A stretch of DNA of 64,000 bases from JBPOFM01 sp051252455. GTDB lineage: Bacteria; Bacteroidota; Bacteroidia; Flavobacteriales; Flavobacteriaceae. Location of the stretch: assembly GCA_051252455.1 (NCBI GenBank), contig JBPOFM010000005.1, positions 1 through 64,000 of the forward strand, written 5' to 3'. The position numbers were made by a program, and so were the translations under genes. Shown one piece after another: positions 34,288 through 42,973 of the stretch. The notes under the pieces are model-generated. The model had not been told where the DNA came from. It did no database searches and was given only the letters and a program-made list of their open reading frames with translations. The stretch's first letter is position 1, and every line of letters begins with the position of its first letter.

Positions 34288-36126
34288 ATGAGTTCCGAAA
34301 AACATATTGATTCACATCTTATTGAGCAAATTTGTAAAGAAATCGCTGATAAAAATCCAGTGAATATTGAACTGCCCAATAAGGGTTTATTGCATATAGA
34401 TAAGTTATTGCCATTTATATGTATCTATAGATATAAGGAACCTGATTATTATTTTTCGAGACTTTTAAAAACGCAGGCTTCTTACCTAATTGTAGATGAG
34501 ACCATCGACATTACACACCTTTTAGAAGCCATCCGACTGATAGCATCCAAACAGTTTGATTCATTCTTGATATTGGAAGTTTGGCCAAATTTAGATACAG
34601 AGCATTCACAATTTCAGATTTATGGACCAGAAGATAAAGCTTCAGAAACTATCAATGCATTGAAGGAAGGTTTTCGTCAGTTAAATCGAAGTTATCCAAA
34701 TGTATCTACAAAAGCTATCAGTACCCAATTCCGTCATCCGAAACATTTGACGGCTTTACTGGATGTAGAAACCTCAAAAAAAACAGGAACACTTATCGTT
34801 GGCATCGCCATTCCTACACTTTATAAAAACAGGCAAACTGATGAGCTATTTTCACTTTTCTTTCGAAAATTTTATGCTGTGTTTTCGGAAACTGTTAAAC
34901 GTGCTGTATATGAATTTATAAGAGTACAAACTACTGACGCATTCGAAAATTTCTTGATGCTTGGTAAAACACATATCGATGCCATCACACTTTCAGCTGA
35001 CAAAAAATTAGCCGAAATAAGCGAACAAATGTCATTCTTATTAAGAGTAACGCCTGTAAATAGTAATGAAGAATGGGATAAATTTAGAGATAATGATTTT
35101 AAAATACCACCAAATTTTAAATACCGATTGATTGCTATAGATCCTGAATTGGAAAAGCGAAAACTTTATAATATTCCGATTGATTTGGTTGAAGATCCAA
35201 CCATCGCTTTTATCTTAAGAGGAAAACGCTTGGAAATCGAAAAACAGCTCACCATGCTTGAAGAACGTGGTACGGATAATTTTCGGTTTATAGGCGAAAG
35301 TTTATTCGGCGTCATTCAGGACAACGTACTTAAAGAAGCAAAGCATATTCTAAAGATATATCCTGAAGGTGAAAATATACGAAGTGAAAGACGTTACAAC
35401 TGTATGGAATTTGCCAAGCATGCTCAAGTTGAAATTGATTATTATAACGAAAAATTTCCAGAAATAAATCTGTCTTTAGAAATTCGAAATGACATTGCCG
35501 GTATCATGGTATCAAAGAATAAATTATTGATCAATGAAGAAATATCACTTGATGAATATCGTTGTGACGCCTTGATTCAGCATGAAGTGTCCACTCATAT
35601 GTTAACTTATTGCAATGGAAAACGACAACCATTGCACCAAATGTATGAAGGTTTTGAAGGTTATGACCAACTTCAGGAAGGCCTGGCAGTCATTGCCGAA
35701 TATCTTGTTGGCGGATTGACTATAAATCGCTTACGCCTATTAGCAGGACGTGTGATTGCCGTCAATTCAATGGTTAACCATCACAGTTTTATTGAAACTT
35801 TTAACTTGCTGCAGCGAAAATACGCATTCCCCGATCGCACTGCATACAATATCACAATGCGTGTATATCGTGGTGGTGGACTCACTAAAGATGCTGTGTA
35901 TTTAGCTGGACTGATCGATTTGCTGGCATACCTAAAAAAAGGAGGTAGTTTAGAAAATTTATATACAGGAAAATTCAATACAACGCATATTGAACTGATA
36001 GAAGAATTATTATATAGAAAGGTCTTGAAACGACCAGAATTACCTAGCTTCTTGCAACGCGAAATTGTGCAGCAGCGACTCAAAAAATTAAAAGACGGAA
36101 TAGATATAACAGAACTCATAAATTAA
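34288..36126 (+). CDS. DUF1704 zinc metallopeptidase ('QEGLA motif', MATCAP-like)
   Basis: 612 aa, soluble. The C-terminal half (about residues 340-600) is a DUF1704 domain: zinc motif HEVSTH (432-437, HExxxH) and the downstream QEGLA (463-467) whose Glu464 would be the third ligand. The YRGGG motif (about 530) is conserved in the family. Database names call these 'flavohemoglobin expression-modulating', without direct support here. Eukaryotic members (MATCAP) are carboxypeptidases removing a terminal Tyr. The N-terminal 330 residues have no recognisable domain. It lies between the amidohydrolase (0 nt) and the ATP-grasp gene (7 nt). Confidence 0.85.
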   Translation: MSSEKHIDSHLIEQICKEIADKNPVNIELPNKGLLHIDKLLPFICIYRYKEPDYYFSRLLKTQASYLIVDETIDITHLLEAIRLIASKQFDSFLILEVWPNLDTEHSQFQIYGPEDKASETINALKEGFRQLNRSYPNVSTKAISTQFRHPKHLTALLDVETSKKTGTLIVGIAIPTLYKNRQTDELFSLFFRKFYAVFSETVKRAVYEFIRVQTTDAFENFLMLGKTHIDAITLSADKKLAEISEQMSFLLRVTPVNSNEEWDKFRDNDFKIPPNFKYRLIAIDPELEKRKLYNIPIDLVEDPTIAFILRGKRLEIEKQLTMLEERGTDNFRFIGESLFGVIQDNVLKEAKHILKIYPEGENIRSERRYNCMEFAKHAQVEIDYYNEKFPEINLSLEIRNDIAGIMVSKNKLLINEEISLDEYRCDALIQHEVSTHMLTYCNGKRQPLHQMYEGFEGYDQLQEGLAVIAEYLVGGLTINRLRLLAGRVIAVNSMVNHHSFIETFNLLQRKYAFPDRTAYNITMRVYRGGGLTKDAVYLAGLIDLLAYLKKGGSLENLYTGKFNTTHIELIEELLYRKVLKRPELPSFLQREIVQQRLKKLKDGIDITELIN

Positions 36127-36133
36127 AACTAAT

Positions 36134-37177
36134 ATGAAAATAGCATTTATCATTAATGACCACGCCACCGAGAATTGGAATTATTCAACACCCGCAATGG
36201 GATTTGCGGCTTACAAAAGAGACCATGAAGTGTTTTTTATAGGCGTAGGTGAACTATCTTACTCATCGAAAGGCCATTTATCGGTTCGTTGTAAGACCTT
36301 AAAAGAGAAGAAAACTTTTAAGAGTGAAGAAACCTATTGGAAGGCACTTCAAAAAGAGGAATTCCAGACAATTTCTTCTCAAGATTTGGATGTGCTATTT
36401 TTAAGAAACAATCCAGCAGATGAAATCAATGAGCGCGATTGGGCATATAACGCAGCATTTATTTTTGGTGAAATCGCCATGGCGAATGGTGTTATCGTAT
36501 TGAATCATCCAAGCAGTTTGGCTGGAGCTGTCAACAAAATGTATTTTCAGCATTTCCCAGAAATTTTGAGACCAAAAACAATCATCACACGAGATCACAA
36601 CGAAATAAAAGAGTTCTTTAAACAACAGAAGCAAAAGATGATTTTAAAGCCATTGCAAGGTTCAGGCGGTACCAATGTCTTTATGATGGATAAAAAAAAT
36701 GAACATAACCTAACACAAACCATCGATGCGATCTGCAGAGATGGCTTCGTGATTGCACAAGAATATTTAACCGAAGCCAAAGGCGGTGATACACGTTTAT
36801 TTCTAATGAATGGCGAGCCTTTACAAGTTGATGGCCAATATGCAATGATGCAACGTGTGAATGCTTCCGGTGATATTCGTAGCAACATCCACGCTGGTGG
36901 ACATCCTGAAAAAGTTAAAATGACAGATCAAATTATGAAACTTGCTGACATTGTAAGACCAAAACTAGTTCAAGATGGAATGTTTTTGGTTGGAATTGAT
37001 ATTGTTGGAGATAAATTAATGGAAATCAATGTTTTTAGTCCAGGTGGATTGAATGTTATTGGACAAATGTACGGTTTGGATTTCGCAACACCAGTTATTG
37101 AATCCATTGAGAAAAAGGTATATTATAAAAGTATGTATTCTGACTATTTATACAATAGTCGTTTGGCAACTTTATAA
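36134..37177 (+). CDS. ATP-grasp ligase, glutathione-synthetase-like
   Basis: 347 aa. The fold follows GshB: an N-terminal domain MKIAFIINDHATENW, a FLRNNPADE loop near residue 95, and the ATP-grasp core MILKPLQGSGGTNVFMM (about 170) with a glycine-rich loop. GGDTRLFLMNGEP (about 215) supplies metal ligands and MEINVFSPGG (about 298) the final Glu/Asn. GshB enzymes ligate a carboxylate to an amine using ATP. There is no gshA in the window and the organism makes bacillithiol, so the product is probably not glutathione. The operon with a formylglutamate-type amidohydrolase and a metallopeptidase suggests a peptide or amino-acid conjugate. Confidence 0.85.
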   Translation: MKIAFIINDHATENWNYSTPAMGFAAYKRDHEVFFIGVGELSYSSKGHLSVRCKTLKEKKTFKSEETYWKALQKEEFQTISSQDLDVLFLRNNPADEINERDWAYNAAFIFGEIAMANGVIVLNHPSSLAGAVNKMYFQHFPEILRPKTIITRDHNEIKEFFKQQKQKMILKPLQGSGGTNVFMMDKKNEHNLTQTIDAICRDGFVIAQEYLTEAKGGDTRLFLMNGEPLQVDGQYAMMQRVNASGDIRSNIHAGGHPEKVKMTDQIMKLADIVRPKLVQDGMFLVGIDIVGDKLMEINVFSPGGLNVIGQMYGLDFATPVIESIEKKVYYKSMYSDYLYNSRLATL

Positions 37178-37503
37178 TTAAAAACCGTAATGGGTATGAT
37201 ACTTGGGTTATTTTCATTGATCAAGAAAAGTCCACTTAAATAATCTAAAGTTTAGGATCATTCAAACTATGCTTAAGAAAAATATTAGTCAACATATTAA
37301 AAGTGCAATTCATAGACGAATTATGCAATTTGTGCATTTTAAACAATTTTTTTAAGGCATACAACGAGAATTTGTGGGAAACCGTAGAGGATTGAAGTAC
37401 ATTTATAACATTAAAATAAAGTGCTATTAATCAATATCTTATTCCCTTAAATTTAGTTTTTTGTTACTTAAATTAGTTTTTAAGTTAGTTGTTAAATTGT
37501 TAG
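37178..37503. other. Non-coding spacer after the ATP-grasp gene
   Basis: No credible ORF. It is A/T-rich with a small palindrome ATGCA-ATTTG-TGCAT near 37325-37338 and a T-rich stretch with repeated TTAAATT/TTAGTTTTT motifs at 37445-37500, leading into the terminator at 37504. It could be a long 3' UTR or hold a small RNA; I see no clear promoter. Confidence 0.4.
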
Positions 37504-37533
37504 AAAAGCTCTATTACTAAATAGGGCTTTTTT
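37504..37533 (+). terminator. Rho-independent terminator
   Basis: Stem AAAAGCTCTATT / AATAGGGCTTTT, 12 bp with one mismatch-type G-T pair and a 3-4 nt loop, followed by T. It could end transcription on the plus strand and, because of the flanking A-run, also the convergent mutS2-DCC transcript. Confidence 0.75.
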
Positions 37534-37548
37534 GCTGAATTTAGCTAA

Positions 37549-37965
37549 CTATAGAAATTTAGATTTAAGCTCGGGAGTAGGGATCATACATTCATCTTTT
37601 TTTCCATACCATTTGTAGCGATTATTGGCGATATAGTCATAAACCCAATTTCTTATGAAAGTTGGAACAATAAAAAATAGCGACAAAAGGTTTCTTGGAA
37701 ATCCAAGTTTTGAAGCAATTTTAAGGGCAGCTGATGATTTATAAGAAATACCACTTTCTGCTGAATAGAGTAGAATTGAATCTAATTTGCTAGTGTCAAT
37801 TTTGAAATCTTGAATAATTTTCTGCCCAACTTCACTTTGTAAAGCGGTATATCTAAACACATCATTTCTATCATGTTTGATGATATATTGAACCGAAGCA
37901 TCACATAGGTTGCAAACGCCATCAAAGAGAATCAATTTTTTAGTATTCGGTAAGATATCCAGCAT
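37549..37965 (-). CDS. DCC-family thiol-disulfide oxidoreductase-like protein (DUF393)
   Basis: 138 aa. The family signature LFDGVCNLCDASVQYII is at residues 12-28, with the DxxCxxC pair characteristic of the DCC family. A conserved FRYTALQSEVGQKII follows at about 35 and a hydrophobic RNWVYDYIANNRYKWYG near the end. The thioredoxin-like CxxC suggests redox activity, but substrates are unknown. It starts 8 nt after mutS2 and is likely co-transcribed with it. Confidence 0.9.
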   Translation of the reverse strand: MLDILPNTKKLILFDGVCNLCDASVQYIIKHDRNDVFRYTALQSEVGQKIIQDFKIDTSKLDSILLYSAESGISYKSSAALKIASKLGFPRNLLSLFFIVPTFIRNWVYDYIANNRYKWYGKKDECMIPTPELKSKFL

Positions 37966-37973
37966 AATTTTAG

Positions 37974-40139
37974 CTATTTGGCAGCTTCTACAAGCTCCAA
38001 TTGATCAATACTGACATTAGTCGTAAATATTCCATAATTAATAACTGCCTTGTTTTTTTCCAATTTATCAATGCTTCCAACAGCTCTGCCATCTTGTAAA
38101 CGCACTCTATCACCAATTTTAAAAATAGGTTTGGCCTTTGGAGCAGTATCCACTTTTTTCTTGGCAGCTTTCTTTTTCTGGCGAATGACTTCTACTGTTT
38201 TTTCAGCTTCTTCAACAACTTTTTTCGCTTTTGCCTTTTGAATCTGTTTTTGTTTTACGGAAGTTTTTTTTCGTTTCGAATTTTCGATTTGCACTAATTT
38301 GAACAGTTCGTCCATTAATTCTCGCTTCTTTTTAGTGTCGAAATATTTTTCAGACAAATCGTTCAATTTCTGACCCAGATAAATCAAGCGTTGATTACTA
38401 TCGTAAAGTTCTTGGTAACTCTCCAGTTTTTTCTGAATCTTACCATTGATTTCTTCTAATCTCTCGGCTTCTGATTGGGTTTTCTTTTCATTGACTTTTA
38501 GTGATTGCTCCGTTTTCTCGAGTTTGCTTCTCTCTTTTTGGAGTTTCGCAATTGTGGCGTCAAATCGAACCTTGCCACGTTCTATCTTCTTTTTTGAGCG
38601 ATTAATTAAGCTATACGGAATGCCATTTTTCTGTGCAACTTCAAACGTAAAGGAACTTCCAGCTTGGCCTAAAGCCAGTTTATACATGGGTTCCAAACTC
38701 GTTTCGTCAAAGAGCATGTTCGCATTTTGCATAAAAGGCAATTCGTTTGCCAAAATCTTTAAGTTGGAGTAGTGGGTTGTAATAATTCCATAGGCTTCAC
38801 GATGATAAAATTCCTCCAAAAACGTTTCGGCCAAAGCGCCTCCAAGTTCAGGATCACTTCCCGTGCCAAATTCATCAATGAGAAACAAGGTGTTTTTATT
38901 ACATTTCTTCAAAAAATAATTCATCTGCTTTAAGCGATAGCTATACGTGCTCAAATGATTTTCAATGGATTGATTGTCTCCAATATCGCTTAAAATTCGA
39001 TCGAACAAACACACTGAACTTCGTTCGTGCACTGGAATCAACATACCACTTTGCAGCATCACCTGTAACAATCCAACTGTTTTTAGTGTGATGCTCTTTC
39101 CACCAGCATTGGGCCCTGAAATGACGATAATACGATTTTCAGGATTTAGTTCTATTGATTGAGGAAAGGTTTTTAGTTTCTTTTTTTGATTCGACACATA
39201 CAAAAGCGGATGATATGCATCTTTTAAATAATATAATTTATCAGTGTTTATTTTTGGTAAAATACCATTGATATCGTTGGCATATTTTGCTTTTGCCGAA
39301 ATGACATCCAATTCCGTTATAAAGGTTTGGTATTGTTGTAACAATGCTGTGAATGGCCTTACAAACTCAGTCAATTGTTTTAAAATTCGTTTAACCTCTT
39401 CCTGTTCTTCAAATTCCAAATTATTGAGTTCCCTGGTATATCTAAAAGTGGTTTCTGGTTCAATATAAACGATACTTCCAGTTTTACTTCCACCGAGAAT
39501 TGCTCCTTTCACTTTCCTTCGGTACATAGCTTTAACGGCCAAAACACGCTTGTTGTCCATTACAGATTCACGAATGTCATCAAGGTATTCCAATGAATTG
39601 TAAGTGTTCAATGCCGAAGAAAAACTTTGATTGATTTTACTCTTGATCGCATTAATATCTTGGCGTAAACTGAACAAAATGTCAGATGCATTATCTTTGA
39701 CATCGCCAAAACGATCAATGTTGGAATCAATTTTTTCCACAATCACTTTTGAAACTTCAATTTCTGACGAAAACTGATGAAGATGTACATAATAGTCTCG
39801 GAATTTCTTAAGAAATAAAATGATTTCATTAGATGTCATCGAGATTGCTGCAATTTTTTTGAAACTAGACGTTTCTAAAACCGAATTTTCAATTTTTAAA
39901 TATTGGAGTTCTTTCGTGATTGGTTCAAAGCCATGATTGGGAATTCGATTGTCATTTTGAAAGGACGACACATATTCATTTGTGTGACGTAAAGCTTCCA
40001 AGACAGATTGCTGATTGGAAAACGGCAAAATAGCGAGCGTTTTTTCTGCACCTAAACTTGTAATGCAATACTCTGAAATCTGCTGTAAGACTTTGTAAAA
40101 TTCAATGTCTTGTAATGTTTTTTCGTGAATGTGAATCAT
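37974..40139 (-). CDS. mutS2: MutS2-family ATPase
   Basis: 721 aa. The MutS core and lever region (about residues 1-310) is followed by the ABC ATPase: Walker A SGPNAGGKS (about 340), LFLIDEFGTGSDPELGG (Walker B and signature, about 412) and TTHYSNLK. A long coiled coil (about 510-640) and a Lys/Ala-rich stretch lead to a C-terminal KOW-like strand region (FKIGDRVRLQDGRAVGSI). The C-terminal Smr nuclease domain of many MutS2 proteins is not visible. MutS2 acts on recombination intermediates or collided ribosomes rather than mismatches. Transcribed with the DCC gene from a promoter at 40166-40173. Confidence 0.93.
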   Translation of the reverse strand: MIHIHEKTLQDIEFYKVLQQISEYCITSLGAEKTLAILPFSNQQSVLEALRHTNEYVSSFQNDNRIPNHGFEPITKELQYLKIENSVLETSSFKKIAAISMTSNEIILFLKKFRDYYVHLHQFSSEIEVSKVIVEKIDSNIDRFGDVKDNASDILFSLRQDINAIKSKINQSFSSALNTYNSLEYLDDIRESVMDNKRVLAVKAMYRRKVKGAILGGSKTGSIVYIEPETTFRYTRELNNLEFEEQEEVKRILKQLTEFVRPFTALLQQYQTFITELDVISAKAKYANDINGILPKINTDKLYYLKDAYHPLLYVSNQKKKLKTFPQSIELNPENRIIVISGPNAGGKSITLKTVGLLQVMLQSGMLIPVHERSSVCLFDRILSDIGDNQSIENHLSTYSYRLKQMNYFLKKCNKNTLFLIDEFGTGSDPELGGALAETFLEEFYHREAYGIITTHYSNLKILANELPFMQNANMLFDETSLEPMYKLALGQAGSSFTFEVAQKNGIPYSLINRSKKKIERGKVRFDATIAKLQKERSKLEKTEQSLKVNEKKTQSEAERLEEINGKIQKKLESYQELYDSNQRLIYLGQKLNDLSEKYFDTKKKRELMDELFKLVQIENSKRKKTSVKQKQIQKAKAKKVVEEAEKTVEVIRQKKKAAKKKVDTAPKAKPIFKIGDRVRLQDGRAVGSIDKLEKNKAVINYGIFTTNVSIDQLELVEAAK

Positions 40140-40165
40140 TCTTCTCTGAAATAGCTTTTAAACTA

Positions 40166-40173
40166 CAAAGTTA
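40166..40173 (-). promoter_or_regulatory. -7 promoter element for mutS2
   Basis: Minus strand TAACTTTG, an exact TAnnTTTG match, 26 nt upstream of the mutS2 ATG. Confidence 0.5.
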
Positions 40174-40197
40174 GGCAAATTTGGGCAGTCTGTAGTA

Positions 40198-41694
40198 TTA
40201 TAAGTAAACCGACAAGGTTAAAACTAACATCGAAAAAAGTGCAAGGATGATGACCAAAGGCATCACAAATTTGAGCCATTTATCAAATCCGACCTTCACA
40301 ATGGCGAGCGATGCCAAAATAAGACCTGTAGGGTTTACAAAGTTGAACAGTCCGCAACCAAATTGGTAAGCATTGACAATCAGTTCTCTACCGATCCCAA
40401 CTGTATCAGCTAATGGAGACATTATAGGCATAGTTAAAACTGCCATTCCAGAAGACGACGGAATAAAGAATGATAATCCAGAATAGATATAAAACATTGA
40501 ATTTATAAAAATACCTTCATTCATGCCTTCGGTAGCATTACTTGCATAATATAAAATAGTATCACTGATCATACCGTCATTCATAAGAATGGTGACTCCT
40601 CTTGCAATTCCAATAATAAATGCAACTCCCAACAAATCGTTTGCACCTTTTACGAAAGCCTCAACAAATTTCATTTCATTAATTTTCGCGATGAATCCTA
40701 TGAGAATAGCGCCTGCCAAAAATACCGAGGTCATTTCCACAAACCACCATCCTAGTTGAGAAACGCCATAAATCATTATTACAAAAGTCATCATAAATAC
40801 GAGTAAAATGATACGAAGTCTACCTGTGAGCATTACTTTGTCCTTGTCAGTTGCATGATTGAATAAGTGTTCGATCTCTTCCTTTTGATCATAAATGACG
40901 GATTTTGTTGCGTCATTTCGCACTCGCTTGGCATATCTTAAGATATATATGATACAAATAGCAAGTCCTGCAACAAACATCATGAGTCGGCCATTTAATC
41001 CATCGGTCCAATTGATCCCAGCAGAATCGGAAGCAATTATGGTACAAAAAGGATTTGTGGTTGACATCATCGTGCCAATAGAAGAACCGATATATATGGA
41101 AGCCAATGCAACCATGGCATCATATTTCGCAGCTAAAAACACAGGAATTAAAATAGGATAGAATGCGATGGTTTCTTCTGCCAAACCAAATGTTGTACCA
41201 CCTAAAGCTATCAAGGTGGTCACTAAAATAATCAGAATGAATTCCTTCCCTTTGAGTGCTGTAGCTAACCAGGAGACACCTGCGTCAAAAGCACCTGTTA
41301 TATTCATGATACCAATCAAACCTCCAATAATAAGTACTAAAAAAATAATATCTGCAGCATCAATGACTCCCTTAATAGGTGATTGTATAAAAGCAGAAAA
41401 ACCTTGTGGTTTAGCATCGACCTTTTTGAACGTATTTGGTATGCTTATGGGTTTAACAATGCTACCACTTGTAAATTTTTCTATGGGAATCGTAATCTGA
41501 AGTTCATCCAGAGATTGTTGGGTTCCAGCGATTGTTCTAGTTACTGAAGATTCAGTTATGATAAAAGTATTAACTGCGCTATCGTAAGTAAGTGAATTGT
41601 ACTTTCCTGCCGGAATCAACCAAGTTAAAATGGCTACTAAAGCACATATTAGAATAAGGACCGTCTGGGCAGAAGGAAATTTTATTTTTTTCAA
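40198..41694 (-). CDS. YfcC-family carrier (C4-dicarboxylate/basic amino-acid transporter-like)
   Basis: 498 aa with about twelve membrane helices and an extracytoplasmic insertion between the first two (about residues 30-95). Family motifs are IFLVLIIGGLIGIMNITGAFDAG (split near 115-137), GGTTFGLAEETIAFYPILIP (about 165) and GSSIGTMMSTTNPF (about 200). FFIPSSSGMAVLTMPIMSPLAD (about 410) is also present. The family is related to DcuC; the true substrate is uncertain. It is divergent from ung with a 63-nt shared promoter region. Confidence 0.85.
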   Translation of the reverse strand: MKKIKFPSAQTVLILICALVAILTWLIPAGKYNSLTYDSAVNTFIITESSVTRTIAGTQQSLDELQITIPIEKFTSGSIVKPISIPNTFKKVDAKPQGFSAFIQSPIKGVIDAADIIFLVLIIGGLIGIMNITGAFDAGVSWLATALKGKEFILIILVTTLIALGGTTFGLAEETIAFYPILIPVFLAAKYDAMVALASIYIGSSIGTMMSTTNPFCTIIASDSAGINWTDGLNGRLMMFVAGLAICIIYILRYAKRVRNDATKSVIYDQKEEIEHLFNHATDKDKVMLTGRLRIILLVFMMTFVIMIYGVSQLGWWFVEMTSVFLAGAILIGFIAKINEMKFVEAFVKGANDLLGVAFIIGIARGVTILMNDGMISDTILYYASNATEGMNEGIFINSMFYIYSGLSFFIPSSSGMAVLTMPIMSPLADTVGIGRELIVNAYQFGCGLFNFVNPTGLILASLAIVKVGFDKWLKFVMPLVIILALFSMLVLTLSVYL

Positions 41695-41757
41695 TGGACT
41701 GGTTTTTGTATGATTAAAGATAGTATTAATTTTATATGAATTTTATAAAGCATACAA

Positions 41758-42423
41758 ATGAATGTCGAAATAGATCCGAGTTGGAAATCACTTCTTGAAG
41801 ATGAATTTGACCAACCTTATTTTGAGGAATTAATCAGATTTGTCAGAAATGAATATAAAATCAACACCTGCTATCCTCCAGGAAAACAAATATTTTCAGC
41901 ATTTGATTGGTGTCCATTGGATGCTGTGAAAGTTGTTATTATTGGGCAAGATCCATATCACGGTATTGGTCAAGCAAATGGTTTGTGTTTTTCAGTCAAT
42001 GATGGAATTGCACATCCACCTTCGTTGATAAATATTTTTAAAGAGATTGAAACAGATTTGAATCAACCCTATCCAACATCAGGAAATCTAGAACGTTGGG
42101 CGAGACAAGGGGTGTTATTGTTAAATGCAACTTTAACCGTTCGGGGTCATCAAGCTGGAAGTCATCAAAAGAAAGGATGGGAGACTTTTACAGATGCGGT
42201 CATAAAGAAAGTTAGTGATAAAAAAGAACATGTCGTTTTCCTTCTATGGGGAGGTTTTGCTAAAAATAAAATCAAACTGATTGACACCAACAAACATAGT
42301 GTTTTGATCAGTGGCCATCCATCACCATTGAGTGCCAATAGAGGCTATTGGTTCGGGAATAAACATTTTAGTCAAACAAACTCACATTTGAAGAAAGTTG
42401 GATTGGAAACTATCAATTGGTAA
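41758..42423 (+). CDS. ung: Uracil-DNA glycosylase (family 1)
   Basis: 221 aa, full length. It excises uracil from DNA. The water-activating motif GQDPYHG contains Asp65, GLCFSVNDG follows, LLLNATLTVR is in the middle, and the DNA-intercalation loop HPSPLSANRG contains catalytic His187. An AT-rich TAATTTTA (about 41730), one change from the -7 consensus, precedes it. Confidence 0.97.
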   Translation: MNVEIDPSWKSLLEDEFDQPYFEELIRFVRNEYKINTCYPPGKQIFSAFDWCPLDAVKVVIIGQDPYHGIGQANGLCFSVNDGIAHPPSLINIFKEIETDLNQPYPTSGNLERWARQGVLLLNATLTVRGHQAGSHQKKGWETFTDAVIKKVSDKKEHVVFLLWGGFAKNKIKLIDTNKHSVLISGHPSPLSANRGYWFGNKHFSQTNSHLKKVGLETINW

Positions 42424-42649
42424 ACGCTCTTCTTTCGAATTATATTTCTAAAGCGTAGATCTCATTAGTAATTCTATTCCACAGTAAAGTCATGACAGTC
42501 GTTGTAGTTGACGACATCGTCAATTTAATTATAATGTGATGTGAGAAATAATTGCAGAATTAAAGTCGACTTAAAATACAATATATCTACCATAACGAGG
42601 CCGAACTATTATAAAAGTTGAGTGATATATAAAATTGGATGCACTGTAA

Positions 42650-42850
42650 TTAACTTCCTGTTGGAGCTAAATGGGACGAAGGTAATTGAGTAGGGGAATT
42701 AGATGCTGGAACTTTTCTTGAAAGGATATTTTCAATGAGTTGTGGCCTTTCGTACGTTTCTTTTTTGGAAGATTTGTTGCAACTAAAAAACAATAAAAAG
42801 AAGTTTAATGCAACTAAAAAAGAAAGTGTCAGAGTAATTATCATTATCAT
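42650..42850 (-). CDS. Small putative lipoprotein
   Basis: 66 aa. The N-terminus is hydrophobic (residues 3-21) and ends LFFSC, a plausible lipobox, then a charged NKSSKKETYERPQ segment and a Ser/Pro-rich tail. It sits in an otherwise empty 550-nt gap. The signal-like N-terminus is the only support; there are no conserved motifs. The flanking 226 nt to the left and 123 nt to the right show no gene. Confidence 0.45.
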   Translation of the reverse strand: MIMIITLTLSFLVALNFFLLFFSCNKSSKKETYERPQLIENILSRKVPASNSPTQLPSSHLAPTGS

Positions 42851-42973
42851 AGCCGTCAGGTTAATGTCAAGTCAGGAATTTGACAATTGTGTCTAACAAA
42901 TGTAAGTAAATTTTTCTAAAAATGCTTATAACAATCTAAAAACTTAAAGACTTGTTAAATTTTAACATAATGA

